A stretch of 7,137 nt of DNA from Clostridiales bacterium (GCA_015055785.1 SVHQ01000085.1:1-7137); one strand, 5' to 3'; positions 1-5,751 are shown, counted from the first letter of the stretch. Numbers and translations are program-made. Notes: generated by a model not told the origin, from the sequence alone.

Positions 1-1
1 T

Positions 2-1240
2 GTTGATTACATCATCATCGACGATAACGAAGAGGGCCCTAAATATAATCACCTCACGTTGAATGCAGAAACTAAAAAGAACGAATACGTAGACGAAGAG
101 AAATTCAATACCGAAGTTGCAGCGTATGAAAAGCTTTTGGCTGCGGAAGCTAACGGCAAATACGCAGGCAGCAACTCCTACTTCTATTTCCCTTCCCTCA
201 AATGGTTGATTGGCGATAACGACGGCTATCAAGAATTGTCGTTCACGATTAGCTATAAGAAGCCTTCTTCCACTTCCGCGCAAACTTCAAGCAGTCTTTC
301 TACAAGCTCTTTGAGGATTTCTGTTACTGATGAAGGCGTATATGAATTTAAGGTATTCGCAACGGATAAGGGTAACAACCCTATGCAGTATTATCTTGAT
401 GGCGAATTGGTGGAAGTAACCACTACCAATATTTGGGATATCAAAGAAATTCCTTCCTTCACGTTTGAAATTGCAAACCTTGGTTTGAAGATTAACGATG
501 AAACTTCCACAACGGCGAGCAGCAAGAAAGCGCAAGAAGACGTTGGTGAAAAATACACGTTTAGTGATATTAAAGTAGTCGGCGCGTCCAGCTTGAAAGA
601 AAATTACGGTTTGTACATGTTCAACTTAGAAGCTGGTAAGAAGCTTGGCGTTACAGAAACCGTGCTTACGAGCATCACCTATAAGGCTTTGAGAGAAAAG
701 ATGGCTCCCGACCTTGGTAAAGTAGAAAATAAAGAATATATCGAATACTATCTTGATTGCTATGCCGCATTGCTTGCTGAAAAGGCTGGTGCAACGCAGG
801 AAAAAGTAAGAGCGTTGTTTAGCGAAATCAAAGAATACGACGATCGTATTACGGAAGAAAACGCTAAAGAGGAATGGGAAGCATATAATAAATATAATTG
901 GTCTGTTTCTTCGCAGAGCTTCACGGCAGCAGAAGAAGGCATCTACGTAATCGTTGCAGATTACTGGGAAGAAGAATTGCCCGTACAAAGAGCAGCCGCT
1001 TATAAGATTGTTGTAGTGGATTCCGAAGTTGACTCGATTAGGGGTACAACGCTTAGCTGGATCAAGAATAACCTTGTTTCTGTTATCTTGTTCGGTATTG
1101 CAGGTTTGATGCTCATCGCAATCATCGTGTTGCTTTTGATTAAGCCTTCCGATGAAACGATGGAAGACATTGACGAAAAGGCTGCAAAGAAAGCTGAAAA
1201 AGCTGCAAAGAAAGATAAAAAATCTGACGATAAAGAATAA
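2..1240 (+). CDS. Partial (5' end missing) membrane-anchored cell-surface protein, family not recognised
   Basis: The frame is open from the first bases of the window to the TAA at 1238-1240. The 5' end therefore lies outside, and the in-frame TTG at 59 is not a credible start: it has no ribosome binding site and coding sequence continues upstream. The visible 412 residues are acidic and lysine-rich, with serine/threonine-rich patches around 260-320. Two stretches look like extracellular beta-sandwich (Ig-like) edges: 'ISVTDEGVYEFKVFATDKG' and a later 'FTAAEEGIYVIVADYW'. A probably helical, charged section of roughly 70 residues precedes the second one. Bases 1073-1141 encode a 23-residue hydrophobic helix (LVSVILFGIAG...LLLI), followed by a Lys/Asp-rich tail of about 33 residues with repeated AAKKA motifs. 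This implies an outside N-terminal part, one C-terminal membrane anchor and a short charged cytoplasmic tail. There is no LPXTG motif. The ligand and function are unknown. The gene is followed directly by a terminator. Confidence 0.85.
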   Translation, partial: VDYIIIDDNEEGPKYNHLTLNAETKKNEYVDEEKFNTEVAAYEKLLAAEANGKYAGSNSYFYFPSLKWLIGDNDGYQELSFTISYKKPSSTSAQTSSSLSTSSLRISVTDEGVYEFKVFATDKGNNPMQYYLDGELVEVTTTNIWDIKEIPSFTFEIANLGLKINDETSTTASSKKAQEDVGEKYTFSDIKVVGASSLKENYGLYMFNLEAGKKLGVTETVLTSITYKALREKMAPDLGKVENKEYIEYYLDCYAALLAEKAGATQEKVRALFSEIKEYDDRITEENAKEEWEAYNKYNWSVSSQSFTAAEEGIYVIVADYWEEELPVQRAAAYKIVVVDSEVDSIRGTTLSWIKNNLVSVILFGIAGLMLIAIIVLLLIKPSDETMEDIDEKAAKKAEKAAKKDKKSDDKE

Positions 1241-1258
1241 TCAAGGATAAATGAAAAC

Positions 1259-1293
1259 AAAACCGTTGTCTGAAATATGGCGGCGGTTTTTTT
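1259..1293 (+). terminator. Rho-independent terminator of the surface-protein gene
   Basis: A 12-bp stem pairs 1259-1270 (AAAACCGTTGTC) with 1279-1290 (GGCGGCGGTTTT), using several G-U pairs. The loop is 8 bases, and the stem runs into a T tract through 1293. It begins 19 bases after the stop codon at 1238-1240. Confidence 0.8.
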
Positions 1294-1315
1294 GTTTGTG
1301 CTCTATTCAAAAGGA

Positions 1316-1344
1316 TTGCAATTTATAATAAAAAGGATTATAAT
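1316..1344 (+). promoter_or_regulatory. Sigma-A promoter of the pseudouridine synthase gene
   Basis: The -35 box TTGCAA (1316-1321) and a perfect -10 box TATAAT (1339-1344) are separated by 17 bases. The promoter lies between the upstream terminator and the gene start, giving a short leader of about 20-25 bases before the GTG at 1374. Confidence 0.8.
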
Positions 1345-1356
1345 AGAATTATCATC

Positions 1357-1364
1357 AAAGGAGG
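1357..1364 (+). promoter_or_regulatory. Ribosome binding site selecting a GTG start
   Basis: AAAGGAGG ends 9 bases before the GTG at 1374. No ATG lies nearby in frame, so this strong Shine-Dalgarno match decides the non-ATG start. TTG is the next codon and is a less likely alternative. Confidence 0.75.
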
Positions 1365-1373
1365 ACGGGTATT

Positions 1374-2225
1374 GTGTTGCAGTTAATTTCAGATAAAGCG
1401 CAGAGCTTGAAAGAATTTACAGAAAACAATTACGCGCAAGGCTCGTTTTTCTGGAATTATCTTTTGAAAAATAAAGATATCAAGGTGAATGGAGTTCGCG
1501 TTGGCAAGGACGTTGCCTTGCAAGCAGGGGATACCGTTGCTTATTATTTAACGAAAAAGCAGGAGGAAAAGCCTGCGTATTATATTGTATATAATGATGA
1601 AAACGTGCTCGTTGTGGATAAAGAAAGCGGTGTGAATGCGGAAGCTATTTTTGCGGCACTCGCGAGAGAAGCCGTGGAGCAAGGTGAGGATTGCTATTTT
1701 ATTCACCGTTTGGATAGGAATACGCGCGGATTGATGATTTTTGCAAAAAATGCAGAGATGGAAGCAGCGCTTTTGCAGGCTTTTAAAGATAGGACGGTGG
1801 AAAAGATATATCAAGCTTTGTGTTTGGGGAAATTTGCGAAACCAACTGCAATGCTGAAAGCCTATCTTAAAAAAGACGCCGACAAATCGCAGGTTCGCAT
1901 TTTTGATAAACCGATAAAGGGCGCGGAAGAAGTTATAACGGAATATCGTGTGTTAGAGGCTGTGGGGTTGGATATGACCCAAGTGGAAGTCGTTTTACAC
2001 ACGGGAAAAACGCATCAGATTCGCGCACATTTGGCATATATCGGTTGTCCAATTGTAGGGGATATGAAATATGGCAATTCCGAGCGGAATAAAGCTTTAA
2101 AAATATCCCGACAAATATTGGTGGCGAAGACGTTACGCTTGCGCTTGTCGGGGAGGTTTTCATATTTAAATGATAAGGAATTCACATCAAGATTTGTTGC
2201 CGAATTGCCTACGCAAACTATTTAA
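1374..2225 (+). CDS. RluA-family 23S rRNA/tRNA pseudouridine synthase
   Basis: The 283-residue protein is predicted to isomerise specific uridines in structured RNA (23S rRNA or tRNA) to pseudouridine in the cytoplasm. Residues 1-60 resemble an S4-like RNA-binding domain (LLKNKDIKVNGVRVGKD..., AGDTV). The catalytic domain follows, with motif II HRLDRNTRGL at 111-120 and the expected nucleophile Asp114. It also has KIYQAL at 144-149 and the C-terminal family motif GKTHQIRAHL at 211-220, then GCPIVGDMKYG. Length is normal for the family. The motif has Arg118 where many members have Ser (HRLDxxTSGL). The start is GTG with a strong ribosome binding site, and the gene has its own promoter. The exact target site (RluC-, RluD- or TruC-like) cannot be assigned, so no symbol is given. 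Confidence 0.93.
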   Translation: MLQLISDKAQSLKEFTENNYAQGSFFWNYLLKNKDIKVNGVRVGKDVALQAGDTVAYYLTKKQEEKPAYYIVYNDENVLVVDKESGVNAEAIFAALAREAVEQGEDCYFIHRLDRNTRGLMIFAKNAEMEAALLQAFKDRTVEKIYQALCLGKFAKPTAMLKAYLKKDADKSQVRIFDKPIKGAEEVITEYRVLEAVGLDMTQVEVVLHTGKTHQIRAHLAYIGCPIVGDMKYGNSERNKALKISRQILVAKTLRLRLSGRFSYLNDKEFTSRFVAELPTQTI

Positions 2226-2245
2226 AAAATAAAGAATAGACGCAC

Positions 2246-2259
2246 CATGTACGCGTTGA
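2246..2259 (+). repeat. 14-bp dispersed repeat, copy 1
   Basis: CATGTACGCGTTGA starts 21 bases after the pseudouridine synthase gene ends. The identical 14 bases recur on the same strand at 6357-6370, just after rdgB ends. The core contains the palindrome ACGCGT. The function is unknown. Confidence 0.5.
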
Positions 2260-2276
2260 AATGAATTATACGATAA

Positions 2277-2296
2277 AAAACAAGTTCGATTGTTTT
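2277..2296 (+). terminator. Possible weak terminator downstream of the pseudouridine synthase gene
   Basis: AAAACAA (2277-2283) pairs with TTGTTTT (2290-2296) around a 6-base loop. The stem is only 7 bp and AT-rich, and the T run is just the last arm, followed by GAAG. A second 7-bp hairpin (GAATGAG 2339-2345 with CTCATTC 2363-2369, 17-base loop) is followed by CTTTT and could serve instead. Neither is strong. Confidence 0.25.
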
Positions 2297-2313
2297 GAAG
2301 TGAATCCCAAAAT

Positions 2314-2491
2314 TTAGATAAAAAAATATTCAATTTGCGAATGAGTTCTGTACTGCATAGGGCTCATTCCTTTTAGTTTGAGAGAAATTTTCTCATTGTT
2401 GCAGTCGAGCGATTTTTTATTATTTTTAATTAAAGAAAAATAATTTTCCGAAATTCTTTAATTTTAACTTCCCAAAAATATACGCTTCAAT
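2314..2491 (-). pseudogene. Degenerate C-terminal remnant of an IS3-family transposase
   Basis: Read on the minus strand, one frame ends with NNEKISLKLKGMSPMQYRTH, then a short tail and a TAA at 2316-2314. The NN-(K/E)-x-I...LKLKGMSPxQYRTHS pattern is the classic C-terminus of IS3-family (IS150/IS3 subgroup) DDE transposases. Upstream, in a different frame at about 2491-2455, the minus strand reads IEAYIFGKLKLKNFG. This resembles the IE(S/N)FFGxLK segment that carries the last catalytic Glu. The distance between the two matches is about 32 codons, close to what I recall for intact members, so the remnant is nearly collinear but frameshifted. The rest of the transposase is absent: the 17-bp array begins at 2502. 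No terminal inverted repeats were recognised. The C-terminal match is strong; the upstream part is less certain. Confidence 0.72.
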
Positions 2492-2501
2492 CTTTATTTT
2501 T

Positions 2502-2637
2502 TATGACGTATCGGAATGTATGACGTATCGGAATGTATGACGTATCGGAATGTATGACGTATCGGAATGTATGACGTATCGAAATGTATGACGTATCGAA
2601 ATGTACGATGTATCGAAATCTATGACGTATCGAAATG
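2502..2637. repeat. Tandem array of eight 17-bp units
   Basis: The unit TATGACGTATCGGAATG repeats head to tail eight times without spacers. Units 1-4 (2502-2569) are identical. Units 5, 6 and 8 carry one change (TCGG to TCGA). Unit 7 (2604-2620) carries that change plus three more. The length is not a multiple of three and there are no spacers, so this is neither a coding repeat nor a CRISPR array. It abuts the IS3 remnant on the left and ends 32 bases before the promoter at 2670. Confidence 0.97.
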
Positions 2638-2669
2638 TATAATTTGTCTAATTTTTTCTTAAAAATCCC

Positions 2670-2699
2670 TTGACATCTCCCCCTAATATATTATATAAT
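2670..2699 (+). promoter_or_regulatory. Near-consensus sigma-A promoter, probably for the metal-efflux operon
   Basis: A perfect -35 box TTGACA (2670-2675) and a perfect -10 box TATAAT (2694-2699) are separated by 18 bases. It points toward the ArsR-type gene 347 bases downstream, and no other gene lies between. A lone TATAAT at 3012-3017, nearer the gene, has no recognisable -35 box. This is therefore the best candidate operon promoter, and it implies an unusually long leader of about 340 bases. A small RNA as its product is an alternative. Confidence 0.6.
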
Positions 2700-2711
2700 A
2701 TTCATGAAGAT

Positions 2712-2759
2712 ATGAACATTTAAACATATAATCAATTATTCATGTTTTAAATAATTCAT
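2712..2759. promoter_or_regulatory. Large imperfect dyad at the start of transcription, candidate ArsR/SmtB-type operator
   Basis: The arms are ATGAA, ATTTAAACAT and ATAAT (2712-2732). They are matched in reverse by ATTAT, ATGTTTTAAAT and TTCAT (2735-2759), with small bulges and a CA centre. The left part contains ATATGAACATTT, resembling the TGAACA half-sites bound by SmtB/CadC-family repressors. Its position about 13 bases past the -10 box is where such a repressor would block transcription. Binding by the downstream regulator is inference. Confidence 0.45.
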
Positions 2760-2774
2760 TTTTTTTAGATAATT

Positions 2775-2864
2775 CATTTTTTATGTTTCGCACGTTTCGT
2801 TTTTTATGTTTCGCGCGTCTCGTTTTTTATGTTTCTCATATCTCATTTTTATGTTTCTCATATT
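2775..2864. repeat. Four degenerate T-rich 23-bp tandem repeats
   Basis: Units begin at 2775, 2798, 2821 and 2844. Each has C(A/G), then a run of 5-6 T, then ATGTTTC, then a variable CG- or CA-containing end. The first three are 23 bp and the fourth is slightly shorter. A further partial copy (CA plus eight T) begins at 2757. The array lies between the candidate promoter and the repressor gene, within its predicted leader. No coding frame persists through it. Confidence 0.8.
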
Positions 2865-3046
2865 CGTTTCGTGTGTCTAACAGCTTATTATTTATTGTTT
2901 TAAGATGAGGTAAGTGCATGAATTTGGCAGTAAAATGTATATTTTGAGATAGAAAAAAGACAAATATCATAGTTCAAAAAAAATAAAACCATAAAGCGCG
3001 CCGTTGGTGAATATAATAAATAAGCGCGTTCAAGCGAGGAGCTTTC

Positions 3047-3415
3047 ATGAAAAAAACAAATATATGCGAAAAAGAAAAAGAGCATACCGTAACAGCACAG
3101 CGCGCACGAGAAGGCGTGCTATCTGCGTCAGACGTAGAAAGAGTGTGTAATATTTTCCGAGTGCTAGCTGACCCTACGCGTATGAAAATTGTTTTAGGTC
3201 TTATGAACGGCGATATGTGTGTGAATCACCTCATGGAAGTGTGCGGTGGAACGCAGAGCGGTGTCAGCCATCAATTGCGTGTGCTTCGCGATAATAAAAT
3301 AGTGAAAGCAAAACGCATGGGGCAGAACGTGGAATATTCTATCGCAGATAAACACGTGCGTGAAATTGTAGAAATGGGTGTTGCGCATTTATATTGCGCA
3401 GAGGGGAATGGATAA
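3047..3415 (+). CDS. ArsR/SmtB-family metal-responsive repressor (CadC-like)
   Basis: The 122-residue protein is a predicted dimeric winged-helix repressor that leaves DNA when it binds metal ions. ADPTRMKIVLGLMNGDMCV (41-59) and the recognition region TQSGVSHQLRVLRD (69-82) are typical, followed by the wing RMGQNVEYSI. The C-terminal helix holds Asp101-x-His103 and His114-x2-Cys117. This matches the alpha-5 zinc site of SmtB/CadC (D-x-H...H-x2-E/H), except that the last ligand is Cys. Cys7 and Cys58 sit where staphylococcal CadC has metal-binding cysteines, but positions 11 and 60 are Lys and Asn, so the alpha-3N cysteine site is incomplete. Cys34 and Cys66 are also present. The ATG has GAGGAG at 3036-3041, 5 bases upstream. 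The stop lies 17 bases before the ATPase start, so the pair is an operon. The likely inducers are Zn, Cd or Pb. CzrA/ZntR-like regulators are close alternatives. Confidence 0.92.
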   Translation: MKKTNICEKEKEHTVTAQRAREGVLSASDVERVCNIFRVLADPTRMKIVLGLMNGDMCVNHLMEVCGGTQSGVSHQLRVLRDNKIVKAKRMGQNVEYSIADKHVREIVEMGVAHLYCAEGNG

Positions 3416-3422
3416 AACTTGC

Positions 3423-3428
3423 GAGGTG
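3423..3428 (+). promoter_or_regulatory. Ribosome binding site that sets the ATPase start at 3433
   Basis: GAGGTG lies 4 bases before the ATG at 3433. The longer open frame from a TTG at 3394 would overlap the repressor gene and add 13 residues ahead of the metal-binding domain without a comparable site, so the ATG is preferred. Confidence 0.65.
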
Positions 3429-3432
3429 CTTT

Positions 3433-5658
3433 ATGAAAAAGATTATACAGCTCGAGGGATTAGACTGCGCTGGCTGCGCGGCAGAGCTTGAAAATAGAAT
3501 AGCAAAGATTGAAGGTGTGCTCTCTGCGTCTGTTGCATTCGTCAATCAACGCCTCACCGTAGAATATGAAAAGGAAGAAACGTTAGAACGTATTTTTGCT
3601 ATCGCCAATTCCTTTGAAGAAGTGCACGTAGTGGATAACGAGCACGCGCATAACCATACACATAGCCATACGCATAATCATGCGCATGGTCATCATCATA
3701 AACATTTGCATGCACATCATGAAACTTGTTCATGTGGTTGTTGTGATGATATGGAAGAAGTAAATGCGAACGAACATAAGCATATAATAGGCGATAAAGA
3801 AAATCGCCTAAAAGAATGGTTATCTATTGGAATTTCCGCAGTATTTTTCCTTATAGGGATATTGTTTGCTCAGTTTTCAAATGGTACGTTTGGAGAAGTA
3901 GCGAAATATGTCGCATATGCGATTGCATATATCTCCGTAGGCTATCCAGTGCTAATTTCAACTGTGAAAAATATCACGAAGGGGCGAATTTTCGACGAGA
4001 ACTTTTTAATGACGTTGGCATCGATTGGAGCAATGTGTATCGGTGAAGTAGGGGAAGCGGTGTTGGTTATGCTCCTTTACCAAATCGGGGAATTATTGCA
4101 AGCGATTGCCGTGGGTTCGTCCAGACGTTCTTTAACGAAATTAATGGAACTTAAAAACGAACGAGCAACGTTGCTTGTTGGTAACGAACAGAAAATTGTT
4201 GAATCCGAAGAGGTGAAGCCGGGCGACGTACTTCTTGTGAAAGCAGGCGAAAAGGTGGCAGTGGACGGAATTTTGCTTTCCGATGAAGCCATTTTAGACA
4301 CGAAATCGTTGACGGGTGAATCGGAGCACAGAACGTATAAAAAGGGCGATGAAATATTGTCCGGTTGCATAAACGTGGGGGGCATGTACGAGATGAAAGC
4401 GTTACGCCCTTATAATGAAAGTGCGGTTGGAAGGATTTTGGAAATGGTGGAAAACGCTGCTTCGAGTAAAGCGGAGCCGGAAAAATTTATCACCAAATTT
4501 GCAAAATATTATACGCCGATTGTATGTTGTTTGGCTTTAGCGATTACGATATTTTTGCCTTTGATAAGCGGTTTGGCTGTGGACGGCAGATTCTATTTTA
4601 AAGATTTCAGCCGTTGGTTGCACACCGCGCTCACTTTCCTTGTTATATCCTGTCCTTGCGCGCTGATTATTTCCGTACCGCTCACCTATTTTTCGGGCAT
4701 TGGTAGTTGTGCAAAAAAGGGTGTTTTGGTAAAGGGTTCGATGTTTTTGGACGTTTTAACGCAGGCAAAAATAATTGCTTTTGATAAAACGGGCACCTTG
4801 ACGGAAGGCAATTTTACCATATGTGCTAAGTACGCGGAAGGCGTATCCGAGGAAGAACTTTTAGAATTAGTGACGGCGGCAGAAGGCGGTTCTGCGCACC
4901 CGATTGCAAAAGCTTTGATGGGCAAAGAGAGCGATTTAAAGGCAACAAAGGTAAGCGAATTTGCGGGCAGGGGTGTGCGAGCAGAAGTGAACGGCAACGT
5001 GATACTTGTGGGCAACGCGGTTCTCTTTAAAGAACAAGCGGTAGAGCATCCCGATTTCGATAGTCCGTATACGCACATCTACGTGGCGAAGAACGGCACG
5101 TATTGCGGAACACTTGAAATTGGCGACCGAGTGCGAGCTGAAGCGAAAGCGACGGTTTGCACGTTGAAAAAATTGGGTTACACGCGCACGATGATGTTGA
5201 CGGGCGATAGCGAACCCCGTTCCTATAAAGTAGCCCATGAAACGGGTGTGCAAGAAGTTTACGCGACTCTTCTGCCCGATCAAAAATTACAGTTTGTAAG
5301 AGAGCTTAAACGCGAGGGGTTGGTGGTATACGTCGGCGACGGCATCAATGATGCTCCTGTAATGACGGTGGCGGATTGTTCGGTGTCTATGGGGCAGTTA
5401 GGCAGTGCGGCGGTAGTAGAAGCGTCCGATCTTGTATTGATTTCGGACAATTTATGCGGTTTGGCGCACGCTGTGCGCATCGCAAAGAAAACGCGCGAAA
5501 TCGTCATGCAAAACATCATTTTCTCCGTCGTAATGAAAGCGGTGTTTATGATTTTGGGGCTGTGCGGCGTATTGCCGTTGTGGCTTGCGGTGTTTGCGGA
5601 CGTTGGCGTAATGTTACTCGCCGTATTAAATTCATTTAGAGTACGTGGAAGAAAGTAG
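3433..5658 (+). CDS. zntA: Zn/Cd/Pb-exporting P1B-2-type ATPase (ZntA/CadA family)
   Basis: The 741-residue membrane pump uses ATP to export divalent soft metals. An HMA domain (1-65) carries GLDCAGC with Cys12 and Cys15. A linker at 71-96 has 15 His in 26 residues, followed by CSCGCC at 99-104. Membrane helices fall near 132-148, 155-176, 192-206, 208-225, 360-382 and 398-420, with a final pair at about 692-733. Signature residues are TGES at 294-297 (actuator), CPC at 407-409 (transport site), DKTGT with phosphorylated Asp451, HP at 489-490, TGDS at 590-593 and GDGINDAP at 635-642. Lys702 in helix 7 and Asp723 (FADVG) in helix 8 match the P1B-2 subclass, as in E. coli ZntA, rather than copper pumps. 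The gene follows its ArsR-type repressor by 17 bases and ends in a strong terminator. The symbol follows family usage; cadA would be equally acceptable. Metal preference is not proven by sequence. Confidence 0.95.
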   Translation: MKKIIQLEGLDCAGCAAELENRIAKIEGVLSASVAFVNQRLTVEYEKEETLERIFAIANSFEEVHVVDNEHAHNHTHSHTHNHAHGHHHKHLHAHHETCSCGCCDDMEEVNANEHKHIIGDKENRLKEWLSIGISAVFFLIGILFAQFSNGTFGEVAKYVAYAIAYISVGYPVLISTVKNITKGRIFDENFLMTLASIGAMCIGEVGEAVLVMLLYQIGELLQAIAVGSSRRSLTKLMELKNERATLLVGNEQKIVESEEVKPGDVLLVKAGEKVAVDGILLSDEAILDTKSLTGESEHRTYKKGDEILSGCINVGGMYEMKALRPYNESAVGRILEMVENAASSKAEPEKFITKFAKYYTPIVCCLALAITIFLPLISGLAVDGRFYFKDFSRWLHTALTFLVISCPCALIISVPLTYFSGIGSCAKKGVLVKGSMFLDVLTQAKIIAFDKTGTLTEGNFTICAKYAEGVSEEELLELVTAAEGGSAHPIAKALMGKESDLKATKVSEFAGRGVRAEVNGNVILVGNAVLFKEQAVEHPDFDSPYTHIYVAKNGTYCGTLEIGDRVRAEAKATVCTLKKLGYTRTMMLTGDSEPRSYKVAHETGVQEVYATLLPDQKLQFVRELKREGLVVYVGDGINDAPVMTVADCSVSMGQLGSAAVVEASDLVLISDNLCGLAHAVRIAKKTREIVMQNIIFSVVMKAVFMILGLCGVLPLWLAVFADVGVMLLAVLNSFRVRGRK

Positions 5659-5673
5659 GAGCTTAGATATATA

Positions 5674-5725
5674 AAAGAAAAGGGGAAGCGTGATTTTATA
5701 AAAAAACGCTTTTCCTTTTCTTTTT
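5674..5725 (+). terminator. Strong Rho-independent terminator of the metal-efflux operon
   Basis: An uninterrupted 18-bp stem pairs 5674-5691 (AAAGAAAAGGGGAAGCGT) with 5706-5723 (ACGCTTTTCCTTTTCTTT), including two G-U pairs. The loop is 14 bases, and the T run goes to 5725. It starts 16 bases after the ATPase stop codon and ends just before the next promoter. Confidence 0.9.
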
Positions 5726-5729
5726 GTTG

Positions 5730-5738
5730 TGGTATAAT
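5730..5738 (+). promoter_or_regulatory. Extended -10 promoter for rdgB
   Basis: TGGTATAAT is a perfect extended -10 element (TGn plus TATAAT at 5733-5738). No good -35 box is visible, because the expected region falls inside the T/C-rich descending arm of the terminator. This suggests an extended -10 promoter with a very short leader before the ATG at 5760. Confidence 0.6.
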
Positions 5739-5745
5739 ATAGAGG

Positions 5746-5751
5746 AAGGAG
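5746..5751 (+). promoter_or_regulatory. Ribosome binding site that sets the rdgB start
   Basis: AAGGAG ends 8 bases before the ATG at 5760. The frame is open back to a TTG at 5724, but that lies in the terminator and upstream of the -10 box, so it cannot be the start. A second ATG at 5769 is possible but further from the site. Confidence 0.7.

Larger units (their letters stand above)
2226..3046. other. 821-base gene-free AT-rich island with repeats and an IS remnant
   Basis: No convincing intact gene is present on either strand. From left to right it holds a weak hairpin, a degenerate IS3-type transposase tail on the minus strand, a 17-bp tandem array, a near-consensus promoter with an adjoining dyad, T-rich 23-bp repeats, and the leader of the metal-efflux operon. 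Composition is much more AT-rich than in the flanking genes, and the coding-like frames are short and unconserved in appearance. The individual elements are listed separately. Confidence 0.85.

Noticed and set aside
2339..2374. Hairpin followed by T residues as a dedicated terminator
   Set aside because: The 7-bp stem with a 17-base loop falls within the transposase-like coding remnant and is weak, so it is mentioned only as an alternative.
2502..2637. CRISPR-like array
   Set aside because: The 17-bp units are directly contiguous with no spacers, and no cas genes are nearby. It is a simple tandem repeat.
2918..2947. Nine-codon frame (MNLAVKCIF) in the leader, possible leader peptide
   Set aside because: A weak GAGG lies upstream, but such short frames arise often by chance in AT-rich DNA, and no attenuator hairpin pairs with it.
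3012..3017. TATAAT just before the repressor gene as the operon promoter
   Set aside because: No -35-like hexamer sits 16-18 bases upstream, and the TG is one base out of register for an extended -10. It remains only a minor possibility.
2900..3085. Minus-strand open frame of 61 codons rich in Phe and Leu over the operon leader
   Set aside because: It overlaps the repressor start, is low in complexity and reflects A-rich DNA on the plus strand. It shows no ribosome binding site or family motif.
3394..3432. N-terminal extension of the ATPase from a TTG at 3394
   Set aside because: It overlaps the repressor gene. The ATG at 3433 has its own GAGGTG site and places the start directly at the HMA domain.
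4077..4385. Long minus-strand and shifted-frame open frames within the ATPase gene
   Set aside because: They are shadows of a strongly supported gene carrying every P1B-ATPase motif, with no independent start signals.
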